Assembly (NCBI RefSeq): GCF_004354555.1
Contig: NZ_PUFH01000004.1
Span: 458,105-522,104, forward strand
Source of the DNA: Leuconostoc citreum
Lineage (GTDB): Bacteria; Bacillota; Bacilli; Lactobacillales; Lactobacillaceae
DNA: 64,000 nucleotides
Reading direction: 5' to 3'
Shown here: piece after piece, positions 18,180 to 26,444 of the stretch
Position numbering within the stretch: position 1 is the first letter of the stretch
Layout of the letters: each line of letters opens with the position of its first letter
Notes under the pieces: model-generated
Told to the model about the DNA's origin: nothing
Database searches by the model: none
What the model saw: only the letters and a program-made list of their open reading frames with translations
Translations under genes and position numbers: made by a program

Positions 18180-18272
18180 GATAATTATCGGAATTAAGGC
18201 ACTCTGATTGGTTGCTGTTTTTTAAACGGAGCTTTGAGAGAGCGGCCCGATACCTTTCTTAAATTTTGTGCT
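18180..18272 (-). other. pnuC leader / intergenic spacer
   Basis: Ninety-three bases between the nucleoside deoxyribosyltransferase gene and pnuC. I see GC-rich stretches (ATCGGGCCGCTCTC) unlike the AT-rich flanks but no clear hairpin-plus-T terminator. A regulatory RNA is possible; I cannot match it to the known NAD+-II (pnuC) motif from memory. Confidence 0.3.
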
Positions 18273-18809
18273 TTAAATTAACTTACCCATATACTTGTTT
18301 GGTGTAATATCAAAGAAATCATAATCAGCCAATGCATCAGTAGAGGTGACATGGGCATCTGTACCAAATGATAGCATTAAGTTAATTGGATGCTCATCAA
18401 TATTACCAGCAAAAACAGAGACCACTGGTGTATGAGAAGCAACTGAGTAGCCAAGCTCCATAGCTGTTCCAGTATCTGCATCTTCAGCTTCAAAGACAGC
18501 AACGGTCAAGTCTGAATTGTCAATGGCTTTAATATCAGCCTTATAGGTCATGGCGCCCCATTCAAAATCTGGGGTGTTATTAGATGTGCCTAATGCTACA
18601 CCGCCATACTGATGCAATAATGGCACATGAATATGGGCAATCGTTGGGTTAGCGCTTAACTTTGTAAAAGCTTCTTTAAGTAATTGTTCTTGGTGATCTG
18701 AAAACCAACCGGCAGCTAAATAAATATTTTTTGCCCCTGGTAATTTTTTACTATTATCAACGTGACGACTAATTTCTTCTAATTCTTTGATGAGCTTTGC
18801 TTCATTCAT
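18273..18809 (-). CDS. Nucleoside 2-deoxyribosyltransferase
   Basis: A 178-residue enzyme that exchanges the base of 2'-deoxyribonucleosides, used by lactic acid bacteria in deoxynucleoside salvage. Motifs include KNIYLAAGWFSDHQE near residue 25 (substrate-binding strand and loop), NSDLTVAVFEAEDADTG near 97, and GTAMELGYSV near 113, which carries the catalytic glutamate. GAAGGAG lies seven bases before the ATG. pnuC follows on the same strand after 93 bases. Length and motifs agree with the Lactobacillus NDT family; base preference (PTD or NDT type) is not clear. Confidence 0.9.
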   Translation of the reverse strand: MNEAKLIKELEEISRHVDNSKKLPGAKNIYLAAGWFSDHQEQLLKEAFTKLSANPTIAHIHVPLLHQYGGVALGTSNNTPDFEWGAMTYKADIKAIDNSDLTVAVFEAEDADTGTAMELGYSVASHTPVVSVFAGNIDEHPINLMLSFGTDAHVTSTDALADYDFFDITPNKYMGKLI

Positions 18810-19050
18810 GTGTTTTCTCCTTCTTGTTATGAGTAACGTATTTAACTTTACATCAGATTATTTTCAAGATGTTGTAATATCAGCTAAATAGACAAAACTT
18901 GTCCAAAATCTATCTTACCTTATTCGGGAAAGATTTAAAATAATGTTGCACGATTTAGGTTTACTATCCAATATGTGATACACTTGAATTACTATAAAAT
19001 GAGGAGTAACGTGTTTCTCTTGCATTAGAATTAAGGAACACAATAAACAC
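18810..19050. other. Intergenic region between the deoxyribosyltransferase gene and dedA
   Basis: About 240 bases with divergent transcription. I see TATAAA near 18994 and GAGGAG near 19002 for dedA, but no RNA gene, hairpin terminator or long ORF. Confidence 0.5.
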
Positions 19051-19728
19051 ATGTTTTTAATTGATTTCATCCTCCATATTGATGCACACATTGCCTCGCT
19101 TGTGACACAATTTGGACCATGGACCTACTTGATTTTATTTGCCATTATTTTTATTGAGACTGGTGTGGTCATTATGCCATTCCTGCCTGGTGATTCGTTG
19201 CTTTTTGCTGCCGGTGCCGTTGCAGCAACTTCTGCAGGTATTGCTGCTGGTTTAAATCATTGGGTCTTTATGGTATTATTCTTTATTGCTGCTGTTGCCG
19301 GTGATTCACTTAATTTTTGGATTGGTCGAACAGGTGGCTATCGCTTAGTTAAGCATCCAATTATTGGCCGCTTTATTAAGGAAAATCATATTCGAGAAGC
19401 TGAAGGTTTTTTCGAAAAGCATGGGGCAATGGCCATTATTATTGGGCGTTATATGCCAATTGTTCGTACATTTGTGCCATTTGTTGCCGGTATTAGTCAG
19501 TTTCCCTTTGTGCATTTCTTAAGAAACACAGTGATTGCTGCTTTTTCATGGAGTTTTATTGCGACTGGGGCGGGCTATATGTTTGGTAATATTCCCTTTG
19601 TTAAACGTCACTTCTCTGTTATTATTATCGGTATTGCCTTGGTGACTTTACTACCAACCATTATTGGGGTTATTAGATCACTAGTCATTAACCATCGTAC
19701 AAAAAAAATTAATCAATCAAAAAAGTAA
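19051..19728 (+). CDS. dedA: DedA family membrane protein
   Basis: A 225-residue membrane protein of the DedA/VTT superfamily, linked to membrane homeostasis and, in some members, lipid-carrier recycling. Motifs are IFIETGVVIMPFLPGDSLLF near residue 30 (the E-x-P-x-PG loop), AVAGDSLNFWIGRTGGYR near 90, and IIGRYMPIVRTFVPFVAGIS near 130. Four to five helices are predicted, with a basic C-terminus. The ATG follows AAGGA at a long 14-base distance. A five-codon frame (GTG 19011 to TAG 19028) with its own GAGGAG precedes it. Followed by a terminator. Confidence 0.9.
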   Translation: MFLIDFILHIDAHIASLVTQFGPWTYLILFAIIFIETGVVIMPFLPGDSLLFAAGAVAATSAGIAAGLNHWVFMVLFFIAAVAGDSLNFWIGRTGGYRLVKHPIIGRFIKENHIREAEGFFEKHGAMAIIIGRYMPIVRTFVPFVAGISQFPFVHFLRNTVIAAFSWSFIATGAGYMFGNIPFVKRHFSVIIIGIALVTLLPTIIGVIRSLVINHRTKKINQSKK

Positions 19729-19752
19729 AGCTGCCTGAGGGTAGCTTTTTTA
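19727..19752 (+). terminator. Terminator after dedA
   Basis: AAGCTGCC pairs with GGTAGCTT (one G-U) and is followed by six T. Confidence 0.75.
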
Positions 19753-19753
19753 G

Positions 19754-19759
19754 TATAAT
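19754..19759 (+). promoter_or_regulatory. -10 box immediately before the HTH gene
   Basis: TATAAT ends six bases before the ATG at 19766, which would place the transcription start on the ATG (leaderless). The -35 is poor. No Shine-Dalgarno is present. Confidence 0.45.
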
Positions 19760-19765
19760 AAGAGC

Positions 19766-20314
19766 ATGAATAATATAGAAAAATTACAACAATTAACACA
19801 TATAACAACAGCAGAAATCGCAGACGCACTTGATGTTGACGTGGCAACTGTGACAGCTTGGCAACAAGAAGAAAGTATGCCAACCGTCGGCGAATTTGAA
19901 GCACTAGTTGGCATTTTTTCAAGCCAGTTAGATGCGCAAGGTATTGTAACACAATCAGAAAAACATCCTATTCATATTCGCTTATCACTAGACTATCTGA
20001 TGAATCTTGGGATAACAATGTCTGACTGGATTACACTTAAATGGGCATTTGAGGGACAATGGTCCGGCTTTAATCTAGCAGTGGGCTTCTTTGATAAAGG
20101 TCATTTGGTGCGCGTTGTGACGTTGCCAGAAGAATTTATGTCTGCTTTTGCAGGGTATTTAATTTTACAGACTGAGGGTGAATTTGAACCCTACATTGAT
20201 GAATTTGACGATGACAAACTATATGACTGGCGTCTGATTAAAGTAGCTGGTGATCGTTTTGAAGATGTTACGCAAATGTTAATATCGACTGACTTACCGG
20301 AGATAACCTTATGA
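19766..20314 (+). CDS. HTH-domain protein of unknown function, coupled to nadV
   Basis: A 182-residue protein I cannot name. Residues 1-60 look like an XRE-type helix-turn-helix (ITTAEIADALDVDVATVTAWQ as the two helices). The remaining 120 residues are acidic, contain a Trp-rich stretch (SDWITLKWAFEGQWSGF) and are not recognised. Its stop overlaps the next start (ATGA), so it is translated with the nicotinamide phosphoribosyltransferase. A role sensing or regulating NAD precursor supply is suggested only by position. The ATG has no ribosome site, and a TATAAT ends six bases upstream. Confidence 0.75.
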   Translation: MNNIEKLQQLTHITTAEIADALDVDVATVTAWQQEESMPTVGEFEALVGIFSSQLDAQGIVTQSEKHPIHIRLSLDYLMNLGITMSDWITLKWAFEGQWSGFNLAVGFFDKGHLVRVVTLPEEFMSAFAGYLILQTEGEFEPYIDEFDDDKLYDWRLIKVAGDRFEDVTQMLISTDLPEITL

Positions 20315-21687
20315 CAGAAAATCTCATTTTGGCCACTGATGCTTATAAATTAACACATCATCTACAATACCCAACTGACATCACGAAACTATATTCTTAT
20401 GGCGAGGCACGTGTTGGCGGGCGTTTTGATACAGTGAGTTGGTTTGGTTTGTCAATGATTCTACATGATTACTTTAGACAGCCAATTACGGATGAAATGA
20501 TTGATGAAGCTGAGAGAGTAGCAAAACAGACGTTTAATACGACTGCTTATTTTAACCGTGACGTTTGGGAAAAAGTAAAAACGTTGGGCTATTTTCCTGT
20601 GAAAATTAAAGCATTACCTGAAGGTATGACAGTGCCAGTAGGTAATGCCTTGTTTACAATTGAGTCGACACAGGATTGGTTTGCAACAAGTTTAAATGCT
20701 TTGGAAGTTGTATTAATGCACGTTTGGTATCCAACGACTATCGCAACAAATTCTTTATACATAAAAAAAAGTTTGCAACCCTTGTTTGAAAAAACAGGCA
20801 CACTAACAAATTTACCAGTTGCTGTTAACGATTTTGGATTACGTGGCGCAACATCTTTGATGTCTGGAAAACGTGGCGGGGCAGCCCATTTATTACATTT
20901 TCAAGGTTCAGATAATATGGCTGCTTCAAGTTATTTTGAGGCAGTTTACGGTGTTTCAGGTCGAGCGGCATCGGTCTGGGCAACCGAACATTCAGTAGCC
21001 ACAGCTTACGGTCCGGGACAAGGTGAAATAGATTATGTTAATGCACAACTTGATCGGGCACCTGATGATGCGATTTTATCAATTGTGATTGATTCATATG
21101 ATGCGCTAAATTTCGTGACCCATGTTATCGGATCAGCGACGATTAAACAACGAATACGTAGCCGTCAAGGTCGCATTGTGTTACGACCAGATTCTGGTGA
21201 TCCTGAAATTATTGATTTGCAGGTCTTGAATTTGCTTGCTGATATCTTTGGAACAACCTTAAATGATAAAGGCTATCGTATTTTGAATGACAATGTTGGT
21301 ATTATTCAAGGCGATGGTATGAAAGCAGATACAATTGTGTCATTATATGAAAAAATAATAGCTGCAGGCTGGTCAGCTGACAATCTCATTGTTGGATCAG
21401 GTGGTGGTCTTTTGCAAGAAGGATTCACACGTGATACGGAAAGATTTGCAATCAAAGCCGCTTACGCAGAAACAGCTGATGGGCGTCACATTAACATTCA
21501 AAAAAATCCTAAAACAGACATGACCAAAGCGTCCAAAGCTGGTTTATTGAAAGTCATTCTAGATGGCAATACAATTAAAACAGTAGCGCAAGATGTAGCT
21601 GGCGATGATTTGTTAGCGACTGTCTATGAAGATGGGAAACTTTCGGCGATTGATGGTCCAAGTATTATTCACCGTGCTAGTTTATGA
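20311..21687 (+). CDS. nadV: Nicotinamide phosphoribosyltransferase (NadV/NAMPT type)
   Basis: A 458-residue enzyme that makes NMN from nicotinamide and PRPP. Signature segments are ATDAYKLTHHLQYP at the N-terminus, VNDFGLRGATS near residue 172 (the aspartate of DFG-RG favours nicotinamide over nicotinate), SVWATEHSVATAYGPGQGE near 227 with the catalytic His, VLRPDSGDPE near 292 and IIQGDGMKADTI near 332. Many genome annotations call such proteins nicotinate phosphoribosyltransferase; the DFG-RG motif and the absence of NAPRT features make NAMPT the better call. It overlaps the HTH gene and lies near pnuC, suggesting NAD salvage. Confidence 0.88.
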   Translation: MTENLILATDAYKLTHHLQYPTDITKLYSYGEARVGGRFDTVSWFGLSMILHDYFRQPITDEMIDEAERVAKQTFNTTAYFNRDVWEKVKTLGYFPVKIKALPEGMTVPVGNALFTIESTQDWFATSLNALEVVLMHVWYPTTIATNSLYIKKSLQPLFEKTGTLTNLPVAVNDFGLRGATSLMSGKRGGAAHLLHFQGSDNMAASSYFEAVYGVSGRAASVWATEHSVATAYGPGQGEIDYVNAQLDRAPDDAILSIVIDSYDALNFVTHVIGSATIKQRIRSRQGRIVLRPDSGDPEIIDLQVLNLLADIFGTTLNDKGYRILNDNVGIIQGDGMKADTIVSLYEKIIAAGWSADNLIVGSGGGLLQEGFTRDTERFAIKAAYAETADGRHINIQKNPKTDMTKASKAGLLKVILDGNTIKTVAQDVAGDDLLATVYEDGKLSAIDGPSIIHRASL

Positions 21688-21696
21688 GGTCAGTTA

Positions 21697-22032
21697 ATGA
21701 ATTATCAATTTAAAAAAGCAGCAGATATCAATCAAAATGTCACAACGCAGCATTTAGACGAAAAGGCTGCAGCACAAGCTTATCGGGATTTAGAGTCAAG
21801 AGAAAGACAACCAAAAATAGAGGTAGATACTACGCTAGTCGGTCATGGCATTCAGGCTTTAGCAACAGAATCAGCTATTGGCAAAGATGAACGTCAAGCG
21901 AAAGTATTAGCGCTTTTTAATAATGGTATGACGAGCTATATTGATTTAGCCTTTGAAATGAATTTAGCTGAATCAACAATTCGACAGTATGGGCGTGAAT
22001 TAGGTTTAAAATTTATTGATACTGAATATTAG
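21697..22032 (+). CDS. Small HTH-containing protein, unknown function
   Basis: A 111-residue protein. The N-terminal half is rich in Ala, Glu and Gln (about residues 1-60) and probably helical; the C-terminal part (about 62-108, KVLALFNNGMTSYIDLAFEM then AESTIRQYGRELGL) looks like a helix-turn-helix. AGGTCAGTTA precedes the ATG and it follows nadV by nine bases, so it is likely in the same transcript. Function is unknown; a DNA-binding regulator of this operon is possible. Confidence 0.7.
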   Translation: MNYQFKKAADINQNVTTQHLDEKAAAQAYRDLESRERQPKIEVDTTLVGHGIQALATESAIGKDERQAKVLALFNNGMTSYIDLAFEMNLAESTIRQYGRELGLKFIDTEY

Positions 22033-22097
22033 ATTAAAAATTTGACATTTTTTAAACTGTCAGTTATGATTAAATCATAATAAAAATATAATTTCAC

Positions 22098-22260
22098 ATA
22101 GAGGTCGCGATAGACATAAGTCGCTTATCTGAGCTGTTGTAGCAGCCATGACGTTAAGCAAAAGGGGATATCGCCGAAATAGATAAAAACTACTACTTTG
22201 TCTGTTGGGCTAACAATTAATAATTGTTAGACTGTCGTTACATGTAACGGTGAGCTATGG
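22098..22260 (+). ncRNA. Lysine riboswitch (L-box) aptamer
   Basis: The 5' leader of lysA carries L-box elements in order: AGAGGTCGCGA (22099-22109), AAGTCGCTTATCTGAGC (near 22120), AAAAGGGGATATCGCC (22160-22175), then TGTTGGGCTAAC and its pairing arm, ACTGTCGTTACATGTAACGG (22231-22250) and GAGCTAT (22252-22258). The order and sequence match the lysine riboswitch five-helix junction. When lysine binds, the downstream terminator is expected to form and shut off the operon. Confidence 0.92.
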
Positions 22261-22281
22261 AAACTGTCAAAATTGCTAAGC

Positions 22282-22325
22282 AAAAGCCTTTTGTCCGTGA
22301 CCATGTCTCGAACAAAGGGCTTTTT
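22282..22325 (+). terminator. Riboswitch-controlled terminator before lysA
   Basis: AAAAGCCTTTTGT pairs with ACAAAGGGCTTTTT (one wobble) around an 18-base loop, followed by a T run, between the aptamer and the lysA start. Confidence 0.85.
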
Positions 22326-22379
22326 ATGTTGATAATGATGGCATATGATACTAAATCTATATGTCGTTTAGGAGGGCAC

Positions 22380-23681
22380 ATGAATTATCCAACAAATGAA
22401 CAAAATCACCTCACCATTGACCATGTTGATGCGGTTGACCTTGCTAGTACTTACGGTACACCACTTTATGTTTATGACGTGACTAAAATTAGGCAAACAA
22501 TGCGAGCATTTAAAGCCATTTTTGAAAAAGAAAATGTCCCATACGTTGTTAGTTATGCTTCAAAAGCATTTGCGACAAAGGCAATTTATCAAGTGGCACA
22601 GCAAGAAGGCATTCACGCAGATGTTGTTTCAGGTGGGGAACTTTATACTGCTATTCAAGCTGGTTTTAACCCAAAGCACTTAAGCTTTAATGGCAATAAT
22701 AAAAATTGGGATGAACTGATGATGGCTGTTCAACAGGGTATTGGGACAGTTATTGTGGATAATTTTTTGGAGTTGCAATTATTGTCTGAAATCGCTGAAA
22801 AATGTCAAGTAGTACAAGATATTTTGTTGCGTATTTCACCAGGAATATCGGCCCACACCCATGAATTTATTAGCACCGGTCAGCAAGATTCAAAATTTGG
22901 CTTTGATTTACTAACCGGTCAAGCGAAGGCAGCGTATGATATTGCTAGTCAAGATAGCCATTTTCATCTACGAGGTCTACATGCGCATATTGGGTCGCAA
23001 ATTTTTGATGTCACTGGCTTTGAAAAAAATGCTGCCTTATTAGCAGATACAGCACAAAGTTGGGGATGGCAGCCGGATATTATTAATGTCGGGGGCGGTT
23101 TTGGTATTCGTTATACTGATGAAGATGAACCACTACCAGAAAGTGACTATGTAAGTGCTATTATTCGTACCTTAAAAGGAAAAGCAGCCGAGTACGATTG
23201 GAAAATGCCAGAAATTTGGATTGAACCAGGACGTTCAGTGGTAGGTCCAGCAGGACAAACGCTTTACACTGTTGGCGCGCGAAAAGACATTCCTGATATG
23301 CGACACTATATAGCAGTCGATGGTGGTATGGGAGATAATATTAGGCCTGCATTATACGAGGCCAATTATGAAGCGGTTTTAGCTAATCAACCAAATATTC
23401 CAGCACAAGAAGTGGTACGTGTTGCTGGAAAATATTGTGAATCTGGCGATGTTCTTGTTTGGCAACAAAAATTGCCCAAGACGCAAGCAGGTGATATTTT
23501 ATCCGTCTTAGCAACAGGTGCTTATGGGTATGCAATGGCTTCAAACTATAATCGCAATCCACGTCCAGCAGTTGTTTTTGTGGAAAATGGACAGCATCAG
23601 CTTGTCGTTGCACGCGAAACATATGAACATATTGCGGCCCTGGATCGTGACTACACGCTATCAGCAAATATGACACATTAA
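22380..23681 (+). CDS. lysA: Diaminopimelate decarboxylase
   Basis: The PLP enzyme for the last step of lysine synthesis: meso-diaminopimelate to L-lysine. Start at ATG 22380, after TTAGGAGGGCAC (433 residues); the open frame extends upstream through the riboswitch but no start there is sensible. PLP-lysine lies in VVSYASKAFATK near residue 58. Other motifs are DVVSGGELYTA, FNGNNKNWDEL, GLHAHIGSQIF, VGGGFGIRYT, WIEPGRSVVGPAG and the C-terminal YCESGDVL. First gene of the lysine operon, with dapD 18 bases downstream. Confidence 0.96.
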   Translation: MNYPTNEQNHLTIDHVDAVDLASTYGTPLYVYDVTKIRQTMRAFKAIFEKENVPYVVSYASKAFATKAIYQVAQQEGIHADVVSGGELYTAIQAGFNPKHLSFNGNNKNWDELMMAVQQGIGTVIVDNFLELQLLSEIAEKCQVVQDILLRISPGISAHTHEFISTGQQDSKFGFDLLTGQAKAAYDIASQDSHFHLRGLHAHIGSQIFDVTGFEKNAALLADTAQSWGWQPDIINVGGGFGIRYTDEDEPLPESDYVSAIIRTLKGKAAEYDWKMPEIWIEPGRSVVGPAGQTLYTVGARKDIPDMRHYIAVDGGMGDNIRPALYEANYEAVLANQPNIPAQEVVRVAGKYCESGDVLVWQQKLPKTQAGDILSVLATGAYGYAMASNYNRNPRPAVVFVENGQHQLVVARETYEHIAALDRDYTLSANMTH

Positions 23682-23699
23682 AATTGGGAGAAAAATATT

Positions 23700-24404
23700 A
23701 TGACAACAGCAAATGATGCACAACAATTAATTAATTTTATTGCTAATGCGAAGAAAGTAACGCCCGTCAAAGTGACTTATAAGGGTGTATTAACTGGCGA
23801 AATTCCAGCTACTGTGCAACAGTTTGGTGGTGTATCTTTTGGACAATTAATTGGGGATTGGTCAGAAATTCAACCGTTAATTGCAGCATTGCCGGCCGAA
23901 AATGTGTTTGTCGAAAATGATGCACGAAATTCAGCCGTACCACTACTTGATAAAAAGGCTGTCAATGCACGTATTGAACCAGGAGCAATTATTCGCGAGC
24001 AGGTAACAATAGGTGACAATGCGGTGATTATGCTAGGTGCTGTGATTAACATTGGTGCTGAAATCGGTTCAGGAACAATGATTGATATGGGTGCCGTTTT
24101 GGGCGGAAGGGCAATTGTTGGCGAACAATCGCATATTGGTGCTGGCGCTGTGTTAGCAGGCGTAATCGAACCAGCTTCAGCCCAACCAGTTCGTATTGGA
24201 GATCATGTTTTAGTTGGGGCGAATGCGGTAGTCATTGAAGGTGTACAGGTTGGAGACGGTGCTGTGGTCGCAGCAGGGGCAATCGTGACAAAAGATGTGC
24301 CAGCTAATACCGTTGTCGCAGGCGTACCAGCCAAAATTATTAAGCAAATTGATTCAAAAACGCAACAAAAGACTGCTTTAATCGATGCCTTACGAGGTCT
24401 CTAA
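23700..24404 (+). CDS. dapH: Tetrahydrodipicolinate N-acetyltransferase
   Basis: A 234-residue left-handed beta-helix acyltransferase. It acetylates tetrahydrodipicolinate in the acetylated branch of diaminopimelate synthesis. Residues 1-80 form the N-terminal helical cap; hexapeptide repeats run from about 95 to 200 ([55 protein letters not shown]). The N-terminal domain and the length match the Gram-positive DapH type rather than the proteobacterial succinyltransferase DapD. It ends one base into the deacetylase gene (24404), so the two are coupled. Confidence 0.92.
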   Translation: MTTANDAQQLINFIANAKKVTPVKVTYKGVLTGEIPATVQQFGGVSFGQLIGDWSEIQPLIAALPAENVFVENDARNSAVPLLDKKAVNARIEPGAIIREQVTIGDNAVIMLGAVINIGAEIGSGTMIDMGAVLGGRAIVGEQSHIGAGAVLAGVIEPASAQPVRIGDHVLVGANAVVIEGVQVGDGAVVAAGAIVTKDVPANTVVAGVPAKIIKQIDSKTQQKTALIDALRGL

Positions 24405-25567
24405 TGTCTGAAATGAATTTTGAAACACTACAAACATTTCGTCGTGAATTACATCAAATACCTGAGACGGCACTTGAAGAATTTAAGACACATGATTATT
24501 TGTTAACCAAACTTAAGTCTTGGCAACAAGATTATATGACAATTAAGACAGTTGAAGCTTTGCCAACAGCCATTTTAGTCTATTTTCAAGGCACTAATCC
24601 AGTACGGACAATTGGTTATCGGACAGATATTGATGCCTTGCCTATACAAGAGGCAACGGGGTTAGACTTTGCATCACAGCATCCTGGCAAAATGCATGCC
24701 TGTGGGCATGATGTCCATATGACAATGGCCCTGGGATTGGCACAATATTTTAGTCAGCATCAACCAAAAGACAATCTTATCATTTTCTTTCAACCTGCTG
24801 AAGAGGCTGAAAGCGGTGGTAAAGTTGCCTACGATATGGGATTATTTGAAGGTAAATGGCGACCAGATGAGTTTTATGGGATTCATGACCAACCAAATTT
24901 GCCAGCCGGGACGTTAAGCACGTTGGCTGGTACGTTGTTTGCTGGCACAGCAGAATTAAAAGTTGATGTGATTGGTACAGGTGGGCATGCGGCGTATCCT
25001 CATTTAGCTAAAGATCCGATTGTTATTGCTGCCGAATTAATTATCCAACTTCAAACTGTTGTGTCGCGATCTGTTGACCCAATTGCTGGTGGGGTTGTGA
25101 GTGTTGGCGTCATTAACGGTGGATTTGCAAATAATGTCATACCAGACCAAGTGCATTTTGAAGGGACAGTCCGCAGTATGACGCGCACAGGGTTAGAAAC
25201 AATGCTGACCCGTATTAAGAAAATTGCTGAGGGACTGGCAATTGCCAATGAGGTTACCATTAATGTATCGTTAGAAAGTGGCAGTTATTTACCAGTAGAA
25301 AATGACCCCATATTAGCGACCCAAGTAATTAATTTTATGCAAAAACAGTCAGATATTAATTTTGAATTAGCACAACCAGCTATGACAGGTGAGGACTTCG
25401 GTTATTTGTTACAGCATATTCCAGGAGTCATGCTGTGGCTTGGTGTAAACGACAGCCATCCATTACACAGTGCACAATTAACAATCGATGAATCAGCACT
25501 TTTACCAGGTTACAACGCCTTGAAATCCTTCTTATTGTGGCGTATGGCAACATCCGAGGAGAAATAA
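24404..25567 (+). CDS. dapL: N-acetyldiaminopimelate deacetylase (M20 family)
   Basis: A 387-residue M20D-type metallohydrolase that removes acetyl from N-acetyl-diaminopimelate. Metal-site motifs are MHACGHDVHMTMALG near residue 95 and FFQPAEEAESGGK near 128, followed by the dimerisation domain with GTGGHAAYPHLAKDPI near 185 and C-terminal AMTGEDFGYLL near 328. The gene lies between dapH and dapA in the lysine operon, with a one-base overlap upstream and a one-base gap downstream, which identifies the substrate better than sequence alone. The aminotransferase that precedes it in the pathway is not in this operon. Confidence 0.88.
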   Translation: MSEMNFETLQTFRRELHQIPETALEEFKTHDYLLTKLKSWQQDYMTIKTVEALPTAILVYFQGTNPVRTIGYRTDIDALPIQEATGLDFASQHPGKMHACGHDVHMTMALGLAQYFSQHQPKDNLIIFFQPAEEAESGGKVAYDMGLFEGKWRPDEFYGIHDQPNLPAGTLSTLAGTLFAGTAELKVDVIGTGGHAAYPHLAKDPIVIAAELIIQLQTVVSRSVDPIAGGVVSVGVINGGFANNVIPDQVHFEGTVRSMTRTGLETMLTRIKKIAEGLAIANEVTINVSLESGSYLPVENDPILATQVINFMQKQSDINFELAQPAMTGEDFGYLLQHIPGVMLWLGVNDSHPLHSAQLTIDESALLPGYNALKSFLLWRMATSEEK

Positions 25568-25568
25568 A

Positions 25569-26444
25569 ATGTATGAGCATATCAATTTGATTACGGCAAT
25601 TATTACCCCATTTAACGCAGAAAATGAAATCGATTATCCGGCCCTAGATCGTGTGATTGATCATCTTTTGGAGACAGGAACACAAGGTTTAGTCATTGCA
25701 GGGACGACAGGTGAATCACCAACGTTGTCACATAAAGAGAAATTAGCGTTAACACAACATATTGCAGCGTATGTCCCAGTTGATACATTATTAATTGCTA
25801 ATGCGGGTACCAATAATACAGTCGAATCGGTACGTAACGCACGTGAACTCAGCGAAATACCAAATGTTGATGCTATTTTAGCCGTGACGCCGTATTACAA
25901 CAAGCCGAATCAACGCGGCATGATTGCACACTTTACAGCTATTGCTGATGCATCAAATCGGCCAGTGATGCTATATAATATTCCAGGCAGATCAGCTGTT
26001 GGCCTCACCGTAGATAGTGTTGTAACCTTGGCACAACATCCTAATATTAACGCGATTAAAGAAACAACTTCGGTGGCATTTATTGCTGCGGAAATCGAAC
26101 AAACGCAAAATGATAATTTTGCTGTTTATACCGGAGAAGATGCACAAACACTTGCAGCTTTTGTACACGGTGGCGCTGGGACTATATCAGTGGCGTCCCA
26201 TTTATATGGGCGTGAAATGTCTGCACTATTTACCGCTTTAGCTGTTGGTGATTGGCAGGAAGCAGGTGTGTTACAGCGCTATTTAACACCAAAGATGAAC
26301 GCCCTATTTGCTTTTCCATCTCCAGCACCAGTGAAGGCAAGATTACATGATTTAGATATGGTTGAAAATTTGACACGTCAACCCATTTTGCCATTAAATG
26401 TAGCGGAAAAAAAGGCATTAGATAAACTGTTGGAGGATATGTAA
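25569..26444 (+). CDS. dapA: 4-Hydroxy-tetrahydrodipicolinate synthase
   Basis: A 291-residue TIM-barrel aldolase condensing pyruvate with aspartate semialdehyde, the first committed step to lysine. Motifs are GTTGESPTLSHKEK near residue 43, AVTPYYNKPNQRG near 103, VMLYNIPGRSAVGL with the catalytic tyrosine near 135, and the Schiff-base lysine in NAIKETT near 163. GGAGAAATAA precedes the ATG. The gene starts one base after the deacetylase and ends in a one-base overlap with dapB. Confidence 0.95.
   Translation: MYEHINLITAIITPFNAENEIDYPALDRVIDHLLETGTQGLVIAGTTGESPTLSHKEKLALTQHIAAYVPVDTLLIANAGTNNTVESVRNARELSEIPNVDAILAVTPYYNKPNQRGMIAHFTAIADASNRPVMLYNIPGRSAVGLTVDSVVTLAQHPNINAIKETTSVAFIAAEIEQTQNDNFAVYTGEDAQTLAAFVHGGAGTISVASHLYGREMSALFTALAVGDWQEAGVLQRYLTPKMNALFAFPSPAPVKARLHDLDMVENLTRQPILPLNVAEKKALDKLLEDM

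Noticed and set aside
19011..19028. Five-codon ORF in the dedA leader
   Set aside because: It has a GAGGAG site but is too short to support a function; noted only in the dedA entry.
22257..22379. Upstream in-frame extension of lysA
   Set aside because: The extension overlaps the riboswitch and terminator; TTAGGAGGGCAC precedes the ATG at 22380.
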